A stretch of DNA of 64,000 nt from Blattamonas nauphoetae (GCA_033064195.1 JARBJD010000328.1:1-64000); one strand, 5' to 3'; counted from the first letter of the stretch, positions 1 to 11,272 are shown. Numbers and translations: made by a program. The notes: generated by a model not told the origin, from the sequence alone.

Positions 1-179
1 CACCTTCTTTTCCCCCTTCTTCGAAATCTTCATGAAAACTTGAATTTTGTGATGTGTCAAAGAGGACCAACGGTCCGAAAAGTGTCAGCGAAATCGTGAA
101 ATGAGAAGGAACGATGGATGAATGATAGTGAAAACGGGAAGAGTGAAATGAGAGAAGGAAGACGTTGAAGTGATTGGAA

Positions 180-980
180 CGTAAACAAACAGTGAAATGT
201 TAAGAACGAAAAAAGACAAAAAAGGAAATGTTGAAAGAACTAATGAACCAAAAATTTGAAAATTCAGCCACAGCCTTCGAATGGTGAGAACGGAAGGGCG
301 ATAGGTGTTAATTCGAGAAAAAAGTGATGTGGAGTGGAAAAGTTGGTGAAAATGTGAGGTGAAAAGGACGTCCAAAAAAGACGACTATGAATGGGAGGTG
401 ATCGGGAATAAGGCAAAAGCGTCGGAAGGACGCAAATGTGAAGATTTTGAAAGATCTAAGTCAAAACGAAAACTGACGAAAAAGTAGGAAAGATGAGGTG
501 AAAAGGAAGATGAAAAAGAGCCACCAAAAGGCGACTCCGAGCGAAATGAAGTGTAAAACGTAAAAAGGATGACAAAGTGATCCTAAAAGTGAAGTCCTGA
601 AAGCGCATACATTTTTTAAAAATCGGAGAAACTCGAAAATGGAATGTGGGTTGATCAAGAAAAACCTGATCCGGCCTTGATCAAACCAAAAATCCCAAAG
701 TGTTTTTATCGCGAATTTCACCTTCAAAATCGATTTTGTAATTTTAGAAGGTGTTTGAGGTGGATTGGAGCCATAGCAGTAGTTTTAAGCAAGTTCTGAA
801 AATCGACTTTTGGTCACTTTTGACCACAGTTCGGTACGTAGCTCCACGAATTCTCAAACTGATTTTGATCAAACCTCTTTGATCGACGACCGACAGTGTC
901 CCTGAGATTTTAGAATCGTTTCAGAATTTTTCGAAGTGGTTCAACTGTTGGTTCTCAATGGATTTGTGTTAAACTGGGAA
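180..980 (+). repeat. Dispersed non-coding repeat, copy 1
   Basis: This AT-rich stretch aligns over its length, with many substitutions and small gaps, to 7200-8010 in the same orientation. Shared landmarks occur in the same order, for example TTGATCAAACC-like runs, GTTCGGTAC, CCGAGATTTTAGAAT-like text and CAGAATTTTTCGAA. No ORF is conserved between the copies, so I read it as an old non-coding repeat. Positions 1-180 resemble the same purine-rich text but align less well. Confidence 0.6.
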
Positions 981-1249
981 AACATGAAAAATCGATGTTG
1001 ACCAGAACATTTTTGATCTCATTGTTGACAAGAATCAATTCAAACAACGTTCGGAATCATTCAAATCGTTTCTGAGCATTTGAAGGTCAGGTGGACCTCT
1101 CAAATAATTGCTGATGGTTCAATTGGGGCTTCTGGGAATGTCAATTTGCTTTGAAAGGAGAAACATCAATGATCCGATTGTTGTGTCAATCGGCATGATG
1201 ATTGTGCCCAGTAGTACTGTCTAAGGAGCGGGGTCTCTAATTCGCCATA

Positions 1250-2514
1250 TACATACTACTCACTACAGTGTCACAAGCTGGTGCTTTCATTGACACAATT
1301 GACGTACCAATTCGTATATCAATCAATCTTGAAGATCTTCTGATTTTCTCTGGATGACTGATTATCCTCGATGTCTCTTTGGTGATTTAAAATTAAGTGT
1401 GTACATCAATGAGGATGCATTCGTGTGTTGTCCTGTAAATCCTGAGCTTACTTTGAAAAATACACTTTCATCCTTCTTTAATGTTGGCTTAACAAGACCA
1501 CCAATTCATCATGCGATCGCTGATTGTCACCAACATCGTCCATGGTTTTTCCACTCTACTAGCAAACTGCACGAAGAACTTTGTTCAGATTGGTCAATCA
1601 TTTAGGATATCAGCAGTAACTCAAGACATTTATTACAACTCAGCTGGAACGGCTAAAAGAACCAGAATTTGTGGATCAGTATATTTGCTGAACATTATCG
1701 ATTATCGCGTTGATGATGTGTATTGCATGAGTGCTGGATACCAAATAAAAGAAATAGGAAAGAGAATCTCAAGAAGATGTATCAGGATCGTCCAGGAACA
1801 ATTCCAGCAGAAAAGATATCGTTCTATCCATTTCAGAAGACACCAACGGCAACAGGAATTGATTGTACTCAGCAAATGGTTCTCGTTAATGCCAAGGATA
1901 TTATGCCCTCTTCCGTCACTACGATAATGAAGTCACTTGTTTCCACAATCCAATGCAGAAAGATCTTCGAGTGCATCTCCTTGACAAATACTATCCAGAT
2001 AACTGACATCAACGATTGAGCTCGCTTCTATCAGTTTGCATTATCGACTCTCAATCTTGATTCATATCTTACTGTTCCAGATGATTTGGAGCGATCACTG
2101 ACGGATTCTCTTGTTGAGGAACAGCTCGAAGGTGATGGAACATATACTGGAGAAAAATGACAAGAGTGCGACCGATTCATGACAATACTGACTTCCTTTC
2201 TGCTTCTCAACACAACGAAGTGGATGTCCGACAAACTGCAATGATTCCATTAGTTCCAGAGGTCAGAATATTCCAGTCACATTGAGATCAAATCCGATAT
2301 ACCAAGGGTGATTGATACATACTATAATGTTCTCGATCCAAGTCAAAAGGGTGGTGATATGACAACATTTACGCATCCTCCAGCACCGATTCTAGCGACA
2401 ACTGCAACAACGTGGTGGGTATTACGATTCAGCAATGATATACCTATTGTAGAATACTTTCCTAATCACACATTGAAAGCACTACGCAAGGAACTTGGAA
2501 TAATGAAATCCTAA
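1250..2514 (+). pseudogene. Polinton structural-type gene remnant, block 1
   Basis: Several short open stretches read the same way and end in a tail with a Pro-Pro-x-Pro-Ile-Leu-Ala motif followed by an aromatic pair (about 2385-2450). The same tail ends block 2, so the two blocks are tandem relatives. Coding-like text can be followed upstream to about 1250. I could not match it to a named capsid family; in Polintons the genes in this area usually encode capsid or capsid-associated proteins, so a structural role is inference. Heavily broken. Confidence 0.45.
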
Positions 2515-2559
2515 AACAGTCAAAGAAAATAATGAAATTGTATTTTTATTTTTCTATAA

Positions 2560-4212
2560 ATGAGAAGTTTCAGATCTAATCAATCCAAACCAACATCGAC
2601 ACTAATTGAACAAATTGAAGTGCAATCGTATATGCCAAAACAGTGGATTCAGAACCTCACGTGTATTCTATTCAGGAAGTGCATCCAACAAATCCTCCTA
2701 TGCCATGTAGAATCACAGATGAAATTGAAGTTCCATTGTGCTATGACGGTCATGATGTGACTGAATTTCGAAGAGTCATTTACGAATTGATCTCACAGTT
2801 ACCGTTCCATATTCGAAACCAACTAGTGCATCTGGTACATATGTTGGAATGTATGGAATGTTCTACGGATTTAAATCATCATCAGATGCAATTCGAGACA
2901 TGAGACTCGTCGACAGTCAAGGAAACATCATTGACAATACACTTCAGAACAATCACATCCACGAATCATTTTCTTTATCACACATTCAAGTCACACGAAG
3001 AGAAAACAACATGAAGCATTGTTACAGTCTTTGGGAAAATGTTCAGAGAATGGATCCAAGTGTGTGTGGATACTATCATTGTCCAGTCAATTTCTCTTCA
3101 AACATCACATTTACGATACCACTGGTCATTCCATTTGTGAATTTGCTTCCATTAAGTACTTTGATCAGTATCCAAATTCCATCTTTGGTAATCCCGATTG
3201 AGGTTTCATTTGACAACAGATTCACTTGTGTATTGTCCAATCAGAGTTTCTACCATCGTAAGGAAAACACTTGAAAACAGTATCGATCAAAATCCAAGTA
3301 TTTCGATAACAACTATGTCAACTCAATCCCAAACAGAATTAATGTACGATGGAGACTTCGACATTGACTCAAGAGTTTACAAATCGGGAATCCAGTTCAA
3401 CGAATTCAATATTTTCAACCAGCATCATCAGGTAGTGTCAAATACATCGCTACATCGCCAGAAACTTCCACTGTTCTTCTTCATCAGTGGATAAAGTTAC
3501 TTGATTTGCTATGGTTATCAAATCACTGATGCAACAAAGCAATCTCTTCAACACATATTCAAAGACTCTTTATGTTCTGAAAGCTGAAAGAATTGACACA
3601 ATCGTTCAATCAAAGCAAATGGGAGTTTGATCAAACATCAGTATCAAACTCAACAATCATGAATCTGATGTGCTTATTCCCCGAAAGACCAAATGAATGT
3701 ACAGTCTCAGAAATCCTCAATATGTTGGTCAATTCAAATGCTTGGATCCAACTTCCCTAATTTCCAATGTCAACTATATCACCAGAGTTCTATCAAATGA
3801 TGATGGTGAATGGTGATTTCATTGGATGTTCAGCGACAGAAGAGTTTGAAAATTCAATTTGTTCCACTCGAGTATTTCACGACAGAGGAAAGATTACAAG
3901 AGAACAAGACCAGTGACAGATGCAACTTGTTTCACATTTATGGTTCCAACAGATCGAAGTGAAATTGCTGGTGGTGAAGAAGGTATATCGACAGCAGAAT
4001 CAGTCAATATTGTCTACAGAGGAACACCAATCAATCAAGGCGCTCTGGATCCATATTTCACCTCAACTCCAGAAGGTCCTCCTCCACCAATTCTAGCACT
4101 TCATCAAGCTACATACTGGTTGTTCTGGATTGAAAATGGACAACCACGAGTGCGATATGTCATTGATCGTCGACTCCAAGAAGCATTCGAAGAAGTGAAG
4201 AGAGGATATTAA
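2560..4212 (+). pseudogene. Polinton structural-type gene remnant, block 2
   Basis: Paralogue of block 1, about 550 codons long if counted end to end, with many breaks. It ends with the same Pro-Pro-Pro-Ile-Leu-Ala tail (about 4080-4130) and an acidic/basic helix. A gene-start motif (TATTTTTATTTTTCTATAA) runs directly into the first ATG at 2560, as in the intact Polinton genes downstream. Function unknown; capsid or capsid-associated protein is the likely class. Confidence 0.45.
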
Positions 4213-4250
4213 GAATCAAATATGAAATTTTATTTTTGTTTAAAACAATA

Positions 4251-4661
4251 ATGGTCAAACGATATTTCTCAATTCAGAATTCTCACACTGCTCAACTCCC
4301 TCATGATTTTACCAATTCCAGAAATCAAAAATACATCCACTTTCTCGACTGCAAACTCATACATGTGAGGGAGGAAATTGATGGTTCAACAACAGTCATT
4401 TCAAAAGACATTCCTCAGCACATTACAATCCACGGTGATTGGATCCAGACTGACGCATTCAACGATTCTTATGTTGCTTTCTGTAACGAACAGATTGCGA
4501 AGCGAAAGAAGTGGGAATTAACTACTCGACAATCAATTGTGAAGATCTGGTTCAAAGACAGTTCTGGTGAATCGATTGAGATGGAAACACAAGAGACAAT
4601 CAATGGAAAAATAATCAAAGAGTATTATGAATTTCTTGTTGATCTCATGTTGGAATACTAG
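4251..4661 (+). CDS. Small Polinton protein, unknown function
   Basis: An open frame of about 136 codons preceded by the AT-rich start motif (TTTTATTTTTG, about 20 bases upstream). The ATG at 4251 was chosen because it follows this motif; the frame is open slightly further 5' without an ATG. No signal peptide or membrane span is seen; the sequence is soluble and charged with a beta-rich look. It lies between the structural-type block and the convergent fibre-like gene, with which its 3' end overlaps by about 15 bases. It is the only unbroken gene in this decayed element. Possibly a minor capsid or assembly protein; not recognised. Confidence 0.45.
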   Translation: MVKRYFSIQNSHTAQLPHDFTNSRNQKYIHFLDCKLIHVREEIDGSTTVISKDIPQHITIHGDWIQTDAFNDSYVAFCNEQIAKRKKWELTTRQSIVKIWFKDSSGESIEMETQETINGKIIKEYYEFLVDLMLEY

Positions 4662-5585
4662 TCATTGTTTCGATCAGTAAATTATATTTTTGTATGAGTT
4701 CATTGATGAGTGTCTGTTGTTGTCCGACAATCGTACTCAGTTCCTGAATGGCTTTGATACAGAAGCAAGAGAGTTCTGCATAATCAACTTGAAGACAATC
4801 TGGATTGGAATCATTCACGACTTCAGGAAAGATTTCTTGGATCTGTTGAGCAATTACACCAATGTGTTTCTTCTCACTTTCCTTCTTCAAGCATTCACAT
4901 TTCTCTTTGCAGTTCTTCAAGTGTTCTTCATTGGTTTCGTTCTCAATTTGCTTTGTAACTTTGTTGATCTTCGAGTCGAATGTATTGAATTGGTAGCGAA
5001 CAATTTCCACTTTATTCAGTTGTTCAAGAACATCAGGGTATGGTTCAATATTTCTTTTCACTCTTCTGTCTGACAGTTGAGAAAAACTTCCCTGTTGTGG
5101 ATATTGAAAACACTCCTGAACCTGTGTCCTCATCGTAGTAATAGAGTGCTGGTTTGTCACAGGAGACCACATAATTATTCCATCACCATTGAACTGAATT
5201 CCAGAAGTTTCTGCAAGTGATTGTGATATTGAAATGCCAGACGAGAATGTTGATGATGGATACGTTCAGGATACTTCGGAAGTGATCCCTCTGATATATT
5301 CCAATTCGCTCCATTCACATTAATCAATCCTCCGATTGTTGGTGTCGCAATACCTGCTGAACAACTGATTGATCCATTTGTGTTCACTTCTTTTTGGATT
5401 GAAGATATCGCTGTCTTGTGTGCTTCTGTTGTCTTCTGAAGTGAGTCAATCACTGCTGCATTCTCGTTGGTTGTCGAGAGATTATGATCAATCATTTTCT
5501 CAATCATTTGTGAATTGTATTTTTGTCGATTCATTTTTGGTTGCTCTTTCATTGAAATTAAAATTCTTGATTCCCTCATGAACAT
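4645..5585 (-). pseudogene. Fibre-like protein with S74 intramolecular chaperone domain
   Basis: The C-terminal part carries the hallmark of peptidase S74 / endosialidase intramolecular chaperone domains: SDRRVKRNI near the start (about 5070), IGVIAQQIQEIFPEVV (about 4830-4880) and a VDYAEL motif (about 4790), followed by a coiled-coil tail. In phages and Polinton-like viruses this domain trimerises fibres and then cuts itself off. Upstream are helical coiled-coil text and a Gly/Ile-rich stretch that could be fibre shaft. It is convergent with the small gene at 4251-4661. Broken, a few breaks. The domain call is secure; the fibre role is inference from the family. Confidence 0.7.
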
Positions 5586-5589
5586 ACGT

Positions 5590-5697
5590 CACCGGCTCAT
5601 TATTTCTGACATACTCAGAGACTAGTGAACAGTTCTCTTCTCTCATTGATTCAATTAATGCTTGTTCTGAACATACTCGACGTCTTTCCTTGTACAT
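5590..5697 (-). pseudogene. Remnant of the Polinton repeat-domain protein
   Basis: About 36 codons with the pattern ALIESMREENCSLVSEYV ... YVHEGIK. This matches one repeat of the protein at 55648-56265 (FIESLHSENCELVGEYK ... YLHEGVE), which ties this decayed fragment to the same Polinton lineage. Only one repeat remains. Confidence 0.6.
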
Positions 5698-5724
5698 CTC
5701 ATAGTAGTGTCAATAATCCGTACA

Positions 5725-6272
5725 TATTCAAAAATCCGTACAATGGGGATTGAAAAATATAGATGGGTCAAACTAAGAAAAATAAAATTTGGTTCCGCGC
5801 CGAAACCCCTGTGTCGGGAGAAAACCTCAAAATACTGTTTCCTTTGGGCATCCACATATTTTTCTCAACTTTTGCCCTCATTTCTCCACAACCAGCCATC
5901 CGTTTTGAATCAAATAAAATGCATTGTGATCGTAAAGATCTCGACAAAAGCTGCTCAAAAATAAACCTTTTTTTTCTAAGATTTTGTTGTCGAGAAAAAT
6001 ATGGGTTTTTTCCATTATCCCAAATATCCAGAATTTTTCTCCAATTTTTTTCAAAATGTTCATTTCGCCAAAAAACGTTTTTGTGAAAAACTTCATCAAA
6101 ATCGGTTCACTGGTTGTTGAGATATTGCCGAAACGATTTTTTTTATCGGGCAAAAGGGGGTATTTTGAGGTTTTCTCCCGACACAGGCGTTTTGGCGCGG
6201 AACCAAATATTATTTTTCTTAGTTTGACCAATATATATTTTTCAAGCCCCATGTTACGGATTTATGAAAAGT
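5725..6272. mobile_element. Short inverted-repeat element (MITE-like)
   Basis: About 110 bp at 5725-5835 reappears as reverse complement at 6160-6272 with about 90 percent identity (shared GGTTCCGCGCC, GTGTCGGGAGAAAACCTC, GTCAAACTAAGAAAAATAA). The 320-bp centre has no credible ORF. It abuts the remnant of the Polinton repeat-domain protein. No clear target duplication was found. Most likely a non-autonomous DNA transposon. Confidence 0.7.
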
Positions 6273-6309
6273 TCGGTTTCTTGAAACATCTATCAGTTGG
6301 ATTCATTTA

Positions 6310-7190
6310 ATACAAATTAAAAAAGTCAAAATTAGATTTTCTTTCGTTGATTTCTCAGTTTTGGATTTTTCACTGGAATCGAGGATCAATGGGTTCGATC
6401 ACTGATTTCTCAAGAGTGCGTTTTACGTTCTGATTCTGTGCGTTTTGGATCCGTCAGCTGTTGGAGATCATCGTGGTATGCTCCGTTTTTTGAAGATTCC
6501 GGACTTTTGCAGAGATATTTGAGGTTTCACAACCGGGTCCAGATCTCGGTAAAAGTATGCATTCTTCACCATATCGACATCATTTTTATCTTGTTTCAGC
6601 TCTGTTTTCACTAGTTTCAACCGAATTGTCACTTCATTTTCACTCGTTATGTTTTCATTTTCATGACCACTTCCGTCTTCGTTTTCTCGTTGATTACTCT
6701 TTTTAACCACTTCATTCATGTTTCTTTCTCTGTAACTTTTTCTCAAATACAACACACTAATTTCCGTTAAGTGAAGATTCCGGACTTTTATCGAGATCTC
6801 ACTTTCAACGGCTCACTTCATATCTCGGAATTTTTCCGGAATCTTCATCATTTCACATACTTTTTTGAGCACTTTTTGTTGTTTTTAAGCAAAAAAGGAC
6901 CAAACACAAGCGACATTTTCACTATTGGTGTCACATTTCACACCGTTTTCACGATCGTCAATTTCACTCTCATTTTCATACTTGCCCACTTCATTGTTGG
7001 TTGTTTCGCTTTCTTTTACTCTGTTTTTGAGAAAAAGTTGATGAAAACTCGACTAAAATGATGTGCTAGTGAAGTGAGAACAGCCCACAAAATGGAAGTG
7101 AGATGAGAAAAATGGAGAGGAGTAATGGTTCAACTCGAGGTGAAAAGTGGAGAGAATGATGTGAGAAAGAAGGGGCTGAAGTGGTGTTCA
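6310..7190. other. No gene recognised
   Basis: AT-rich text without a convincing ORF. A short motif GAAGATTCCGGACTTTT occurs at about 6487 and again at about 6772, with a partial inverted copy at about 6834, suggesting remains of another small inverted-repeat element. Nothing else stands out. Confidence 0.4.
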
Positions 7191-7199
7191 AACATGCAA

Positions 7200-8010
7200 A
7201 CACTGTGAAAAGCTGTGAAATGACGAATCAAAAAAGTGAAATTTTGAGACAACTATCCGACAAAAAATTCTGAAAATTTGAGCACACCTTCATCTAACAA
7301 CGAGAAAGAAGGCGCAATATGTGAAAATCGGGGCAAAAATCTAATAGTGTGCAAGTTGTGAAGAAAAGAGTCGTCAAAACGGTGAAGTGAAGAACCAACA
7401 AAATGAAACTAAGGAAATGCACTATACGCCTCGCGTCGACTTATGTTCGTTAAAATGATGTAATAACGGAGTAAATGAAGTGAAAGTAGTGAAATGTGAA
7501 AATTCATGAAAAAGTGTCCGAAACTTGTGGTGACAAATGTCGAGATCCACCGAATCGTCACCTGACGTCGGGGAAGGAAATGGAGTGTAAAAACGTTAAT
7601 AGGGGACGAAAGCGGTCCAGAAAATGATAGTGCTGAAAGTCCATACCTCCCAGAAAAAATTTCGAGATTTTGACCATGGATATGGGTCGGATCAAACTTT
7701 TTTTTCAGAAAGTGCTTTTTATCGAAAATCCTACCTTTCAAAATGATTTCCGTCACAATCAAACGTGTTTGAACACAATTTGAGCCATAAAGGTGTTCAT
7801 AGTGGCGAAATCGGAACATCGACTTTTTCGTCACTTTTTCGACCTAAGTTCGGTACACAGTTCGACGAATTCCCAACCGATTTTGATCAGGATTGTCTTG
7901 ATCGATGACCTACAATGTCCCCGAGATTTTAGAATTTTTTGCAGAATTTTTCGAAATGGTTCTCACATTGGTTTCACTTGATTTGTGGTCAAAGAGGGAA
8001 AAACACCAAA
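7200..8010 (+). repeat. Dispersed non-coding repeat, copy 2
   Basis: Second copy of the repeat at 180-980. The pair brackets the decayed Polinton fragment and the small inverted-repeat element. Identity by eye is roughly two thirds, too low for LTRs of a recent insertion. Similarity ends near 8010. Confidence 0.6.
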
Positions 8011-8208
8011 AAGCGCTAACATTTTTTGGAATGTTGTCAAAATTTGCTTCAAAATTGACACTTTTCACGAGGTCAAAATATTGGACATATTTTTAGAATT
8101 TAGGCCAAATATTGATGTCATCAAAATGTCATAAATTCCTTTTAATACAAGATTCAAAATTGGTCAATCGGACTTGACTTTCAGTTTTGATTTCAATGAC
8201 AATTTCAG

Positions 8209-8508
8209 ATTGGTTCTCTATTCGCTTCTATAACTACTTCCCAACAAACTTCTCAAACTCTTTTATCATCAGACGGTCCTTCTCCAGCAGCATCCAGCTC
8301 TTCACTCCGCTCACAACATGATCTTCCTACACCATCCTCCCAACCACCTTCACTGCTTCAGACAACAGGAAGTACGCCGACTCCGTCCTTCCTCGCTCTT
8401 TCACTTCCTCAGCCGCGTAAGAAAACACACGTAGCTCCTATGCGTCGACCTCCATCTCACACGACCGTCACTCCAGCGTCTCCAAACCCCATTGCCGCCC
8501 CCCGATGA
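8209..8508 (+). CDS. Possible terminal exon, Ser/Pro/Thr-rich tail
   Basis: An open frame of about 100 codons runs from a TTTCAG acceptor-like site at 8203-8208 to a TGA at 8506. The translation is rich in Ser, Pro and Thr and ends with a short basic stretch (KKTHVAPMRRPPS). In-frame stops lie just upstream of the AG, and no ATG lies near the start, which fits a last exon rather than a whole gene. No upstream exon was found; the diverged repeat ends about 200 bases before it. It could also be chance open frame in Ser/Pro-rich codons. Confidence 0.3.
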   Translation: MGSLFASITTSQQTSQTLLSSDGPSPAASSSSLRSQHDLPTPSSQPPSLLQTTGSTPTPSFLALSLPQPRKKTHVAPMRRPPSHTTVTPASPNPIAAPR

Positions 8509-8509
8509 C

Positions 8510-8980
8510 ATTCCAGTGTTCCAATTCCTTTTTTACATGCCTTTTTGTCAATAAGACAGGACAAATATCCGCAAATTCCATGTGTTAGTTCGTCATCACA
8601 TCGTCATCAAATATTACAGCGTTCACCCTCATCTCAATGGCTTTGACCAAAGATGGAGATCGCCTCAATTTGAGTGCTGTATTCACCGTCTCAAAAAGCG
8701 GTATTCATGGATGATCCATCCTTTCCATGACTTGGTTGTTTGTTTCGACCGAGAACACCAGATTTGTTCAATTCACCTTGGAGGATATGACAGAAGTCTG
8801 CCAACACACTCATGACAACATTGAAATCTTCTGTGTTTCAGTTGATTTTATAGATCGCTCTCATTCTATAGACTTACTCATTTCATGTGATTCAAACAGT
8901 AAAAACTATCTTTGATGAGATGAGATGCACAAATAATGAAAGAAAATAACCAGAACTTGTTCTCAATATGTTGAAAAGAC
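8510..8980. other. No gene assigned
   Basis: Two short plus-strand frames (8582-8815 and 8727-8915) overlap in different phases. Neither resembles a family I know, and neither has a start context or splice sites that decide it. Confidence 0.4.
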
Positions 8981-8982
8981 TT

Positions 8983-9912
8983 CTATTCGCGACTGTCCAA
9001 CGTGGTGTGAAAGGCAACCGATAGTTCAGCCAGTACTTGTTCTCGATGAAGATTGCGTCTTGATTTGGAATATATCTTCCCAAGGTGTGAGAAATAGCGC
9101 TCACACTCAATCTCCGACACTGCTACTGTTCCAATTGACAATGCAAAGTCTCCAAGTTCTGATGCGTTTGCACGGTCTTTGTATTGCCTCCAAAACTGCC
9201 TGTAGCTCAAGTCTGATATTTCGAATGAGATGGTCTCCTCCCGGTTGATCCATACATCGAATTGTTGCTCGAGAGATGGATGTGTGTGACCAAGTAGCAA
9301 GGTCGAATATTTTCTGAATCCAGCAGCGATTTCATGATGAAAGGTGTGAAAGCAAGAAAGAACCGAAAATGCTGGAGCTCTTGGAAAGTCTTCAGATTGC
9401 ACGTCCTGATTCTGACCCTGTGTTTCATTTGCGATTTTGTGGACGATTGATGGCAACTCGATTCCAGTTCGCATTTGGTGGAGATGGCGGTGAGGGGGAG
9501 TATATTCAATCTGTGATACGATTCCTGGGAAAAGGGGCTGAGTTTGTTGAGGACGAGGTCGATGATTGAGACTTGTTTCTTGTGGTGTCTGGTGACTGTT
9601 TGTAGGAGAACTTATCAATCCATTGGCTTGGTTGGCCTTATTGATAGGCAAGGGTTTAACAGGAATCGGAAATGAAAGTGGTTTCGTAAAACGGCTTTGG
9701 TTTTGTTTTGGAATGGTGAACAATGTGATTGGCAGTTGTCCCTTGGAAAATGATGGTGGATTCAACAGAATCGAGATTGGTAGAAGTGGAGGAAAATTTT
9801 GGCGAGGTCTGATACTTTTAGTGGGGTCATCTTTCTCTTCGGAGTCTTGACTGTGGGATTCGATAGTAGTCATGGTTGTAGGAAATTGTGTGTTTTGGTT
9901 GTTCGATGCCAT
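8983..9912 (-). CDS. hAT transposase-like protein, C-terminal dimerisation domain
   Basis: A 309-residue frame starting at ATG 9912. Residues 1-170 are Pro/Gln/Ser-rich and disordered. The last 80 residues match the hAT C-terminal (dimerisation) region: an Ala/Leu-rich helix (LGDFALSIGTVAVS), then EIECERYFSHLGKIYSKSRRNL, equivalent to the family's S..SERxFS.aG.i.s..Rs.L signature. The RNase H catalytic core and BED finger usual in hAT transposases (600-800 residues) are missing, so on its own it cannot be a full transposase. It may be a truncated copy or a host protein that kept the dimerisation module on a new N-terminus. No TIRs or 8-bp duplication were found nearby. Confidence 0.6.
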   Translation of the reverse strand: MASNNQNTQFPTTMTTIESHSQDSEEKDDPTKSIRPRQNFPPLLPISILLNPPSFSKGQLPITLFTIPKQNQSRFTKPLSFPIPVKPLPINKANQANGLISSPTNSHQTPQETSLNHRPRPQQTQPLFPGIVSQIEYTPPHRHLHQMRTGIELPSIVHKIANETQGQNQDVQSEDFPRAPAFSVLSCFHTFHHEIAAGFRKYSTLLLGHTHPSLEQQFDVWINREETISFEISDLSYRQFWRQYKDRANASELGDFALSIGTVAVSEIECERYFSHLGKIYSKSRRNLHREQVLAELSVAFHTTLDSRE

Positions 9913-10369
9913 TCGGTTTTTTCCTTTGCTCCTTCGAATTCTCTCTCGTCTCTCTACTTCAGAAAGATCATCTGAAGTGTCGGATATTTATGATGTTAAG
10001 CTGTCCTGTCCTCCTCGCTTTTTGTCCTCCCTCCATTTTTTCTTGTCCGATTCAGAAATTGTTACAAAATTGCGATTTTTGAGCGTTTCTGGTGATAAAA
10101 GTGCGTTTTCGGACGAATCTTTGCTTCTTGTGGCGAAATAAGTATCAATGAGCGAGTTGGGGGGGGGGGGCAAAACATCTATTATGGGTCCGATCACATC
10201 CATTTCTCAATTCGCAGTTTTTGTTGTTCAAACAAGAAATGAAAACGAAATATTTTCAAAACATTACGAAAAGGGAGGTGAATGAAACGTGAGTCTCTTG
10301 ACAAAGTGATAGAACGAGGTCGAGGGATTCTCAGACTCCTGCTTTTCCTGCGAGGAGCGAAGACGGCGA
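9913..10369. other. No gene assigned; poly-G tract
   Basis: A run of more than ten G lies near 10160. A short minus-strand frame (9988-10203) is basic and polar but matches nothing known. This may be the 5' side of the hAT-like gene. Confidence 0.35.
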
Positions 10370-11206
10370 ATAGAATGTCGTTGTCATCGGTGGGAAAACA
10401 ATCAGAGGTTGTTCAGGTGACGCTGTCCATCATTCGCCGCCTCTCTTTCCTCTCCAGTCGGAGTCTCTCCTCTTCCACTTTCTCGTTCTTAGCGATCGTC
10501 GCGAGACTCTTCCTCTTCTCCTCTGACCCCTTTCCGCTCGGCTCAAAAAGTAGAATCTTCAGCGCTGCTTCCTTCCCTCATAATTCGTTGGGAGTGCTCA
10601 ATCTTCGACGCATAGCTTGACCAGCCTCCACTTCACGATTGATTCAGCCTGTTCAGCCACTCCTCTCTTCCTCGTCTCGTCGGGTGAGCTTGTCTTCTCG
10701 TCGTGTCGAATTGGGGGAGATTCAGTGACTGACTTGCCCTCCACTCTCACCACATTTGTCGAAGTGAGTGGAGGAGGGAGGCTGAACATTGTGGACTCGA
10801 CATTCAGGCAGCTCCATTTCACCCATCCTTCGGAAGGAACAACCATCCATCTCTCTCTGGGTTCCACATTCAACACAAGCACAGCATCCATCTTCGACAG
10901 AATCACATCGAACGGAGTAGGCTCGCTCATCTGAAACAGACGATACCACTCCGACCAGACGCTGTCTTCTCGCCATTTCGTATCGAACTCAAACACTGAA
11001 GTCGAACGATGAGCGATCTTGTCTGTTCGATCGAGATCGTTCTTTCAACACTCGGTTTCATCTTGGCAACTGGTCAGCGAACTGTGGAAATGAGATCTTT
11101 GCAGATGGGGAGAACGGGAAAGACATTCCGCACTGTGGTCACTTTGGAGTGAGTTGATGGACGATTGGAAAGGGGATCTCGCGGCGAATGGAGACCATTC
11201 GATTCT
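10370..11206 (+). pseudogene. Decayed beta-helix surface protein gene, 5' side
   Basis: The frame at 10617-10934 reads like the Ser/Thr-rich beta-helix repeats of gene 2 in this window: compare HFTHPSEGTTIHLSLGS here with FTHASAGTLIHLSLGS there, and ITSNGVGSLI with IASKGVGSIV. The ladder of short hydrophobic strands (FVEVSGGGRLNIVDSTF) is typical of right-handed parallel beta-helices on cell-surface proteins. Flanking text continues the same style in shifting frames with several stops, including an ADGENGKDIPHCGHFG-like spacer, so it is a pseudogene. A DIRS-like element interrupts it at 11207. It lies on the opposite strand to the array at 20-50 kb. Confidence 0.65.
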
Positions 11207-11212
11207 GTTAAC

Positions 11213-11272
11213 AAACCGAGGCCCCTCTTCAGTGAGATCTGGTCAGTGGAAAATAATTATGGCCGGTCCATT
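11213..11272 (+). repeat. DIRS-like inverted terminal repeat, left
   Basis: Contains GCCCCTCTTCAGTGAGATC and GGCCGGTCCAT, found as reverse complement at 14954-15010 with only the outermost few bases different. Confidence 0.85.

Larger units (their letters stand above)
1250..5705. mobile_element. Decayed Polinton (Maverick) fragment
   Basis: A fossil virus-like element of the Polinton class. Parts seen: two tandem related structural-type blocks on the plus strand, a small plus-strand gene, then a convergent fibre-like gene with a C-terminal S74 chaperone domain and a remnant of the repeat-domain protein that is well preserved at 55648-56265. Polymerase, integrase and terminal repeats are absent, so this is an internal fragment. 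It is broken in many places (well over ten breaks) and is clearly older than the Polinton at the right end of the window. Assignment rests on the shared repeat-domain protein, the shared gene-start motif and the S74 domain. Confidence 0.7.

Noticed and set aside
180-8010. The two 0.8-kb direct repeats as LTRs of a retroelement
   Set aside because: They are too diverged, lack TG...CA ends and enclose Polinton text rather than gag-pol.
8582-8915. A small plus-strand gene
   Set aside because: Two overlapping short frames in different phases, with no start context, splice sites or family resemblance.
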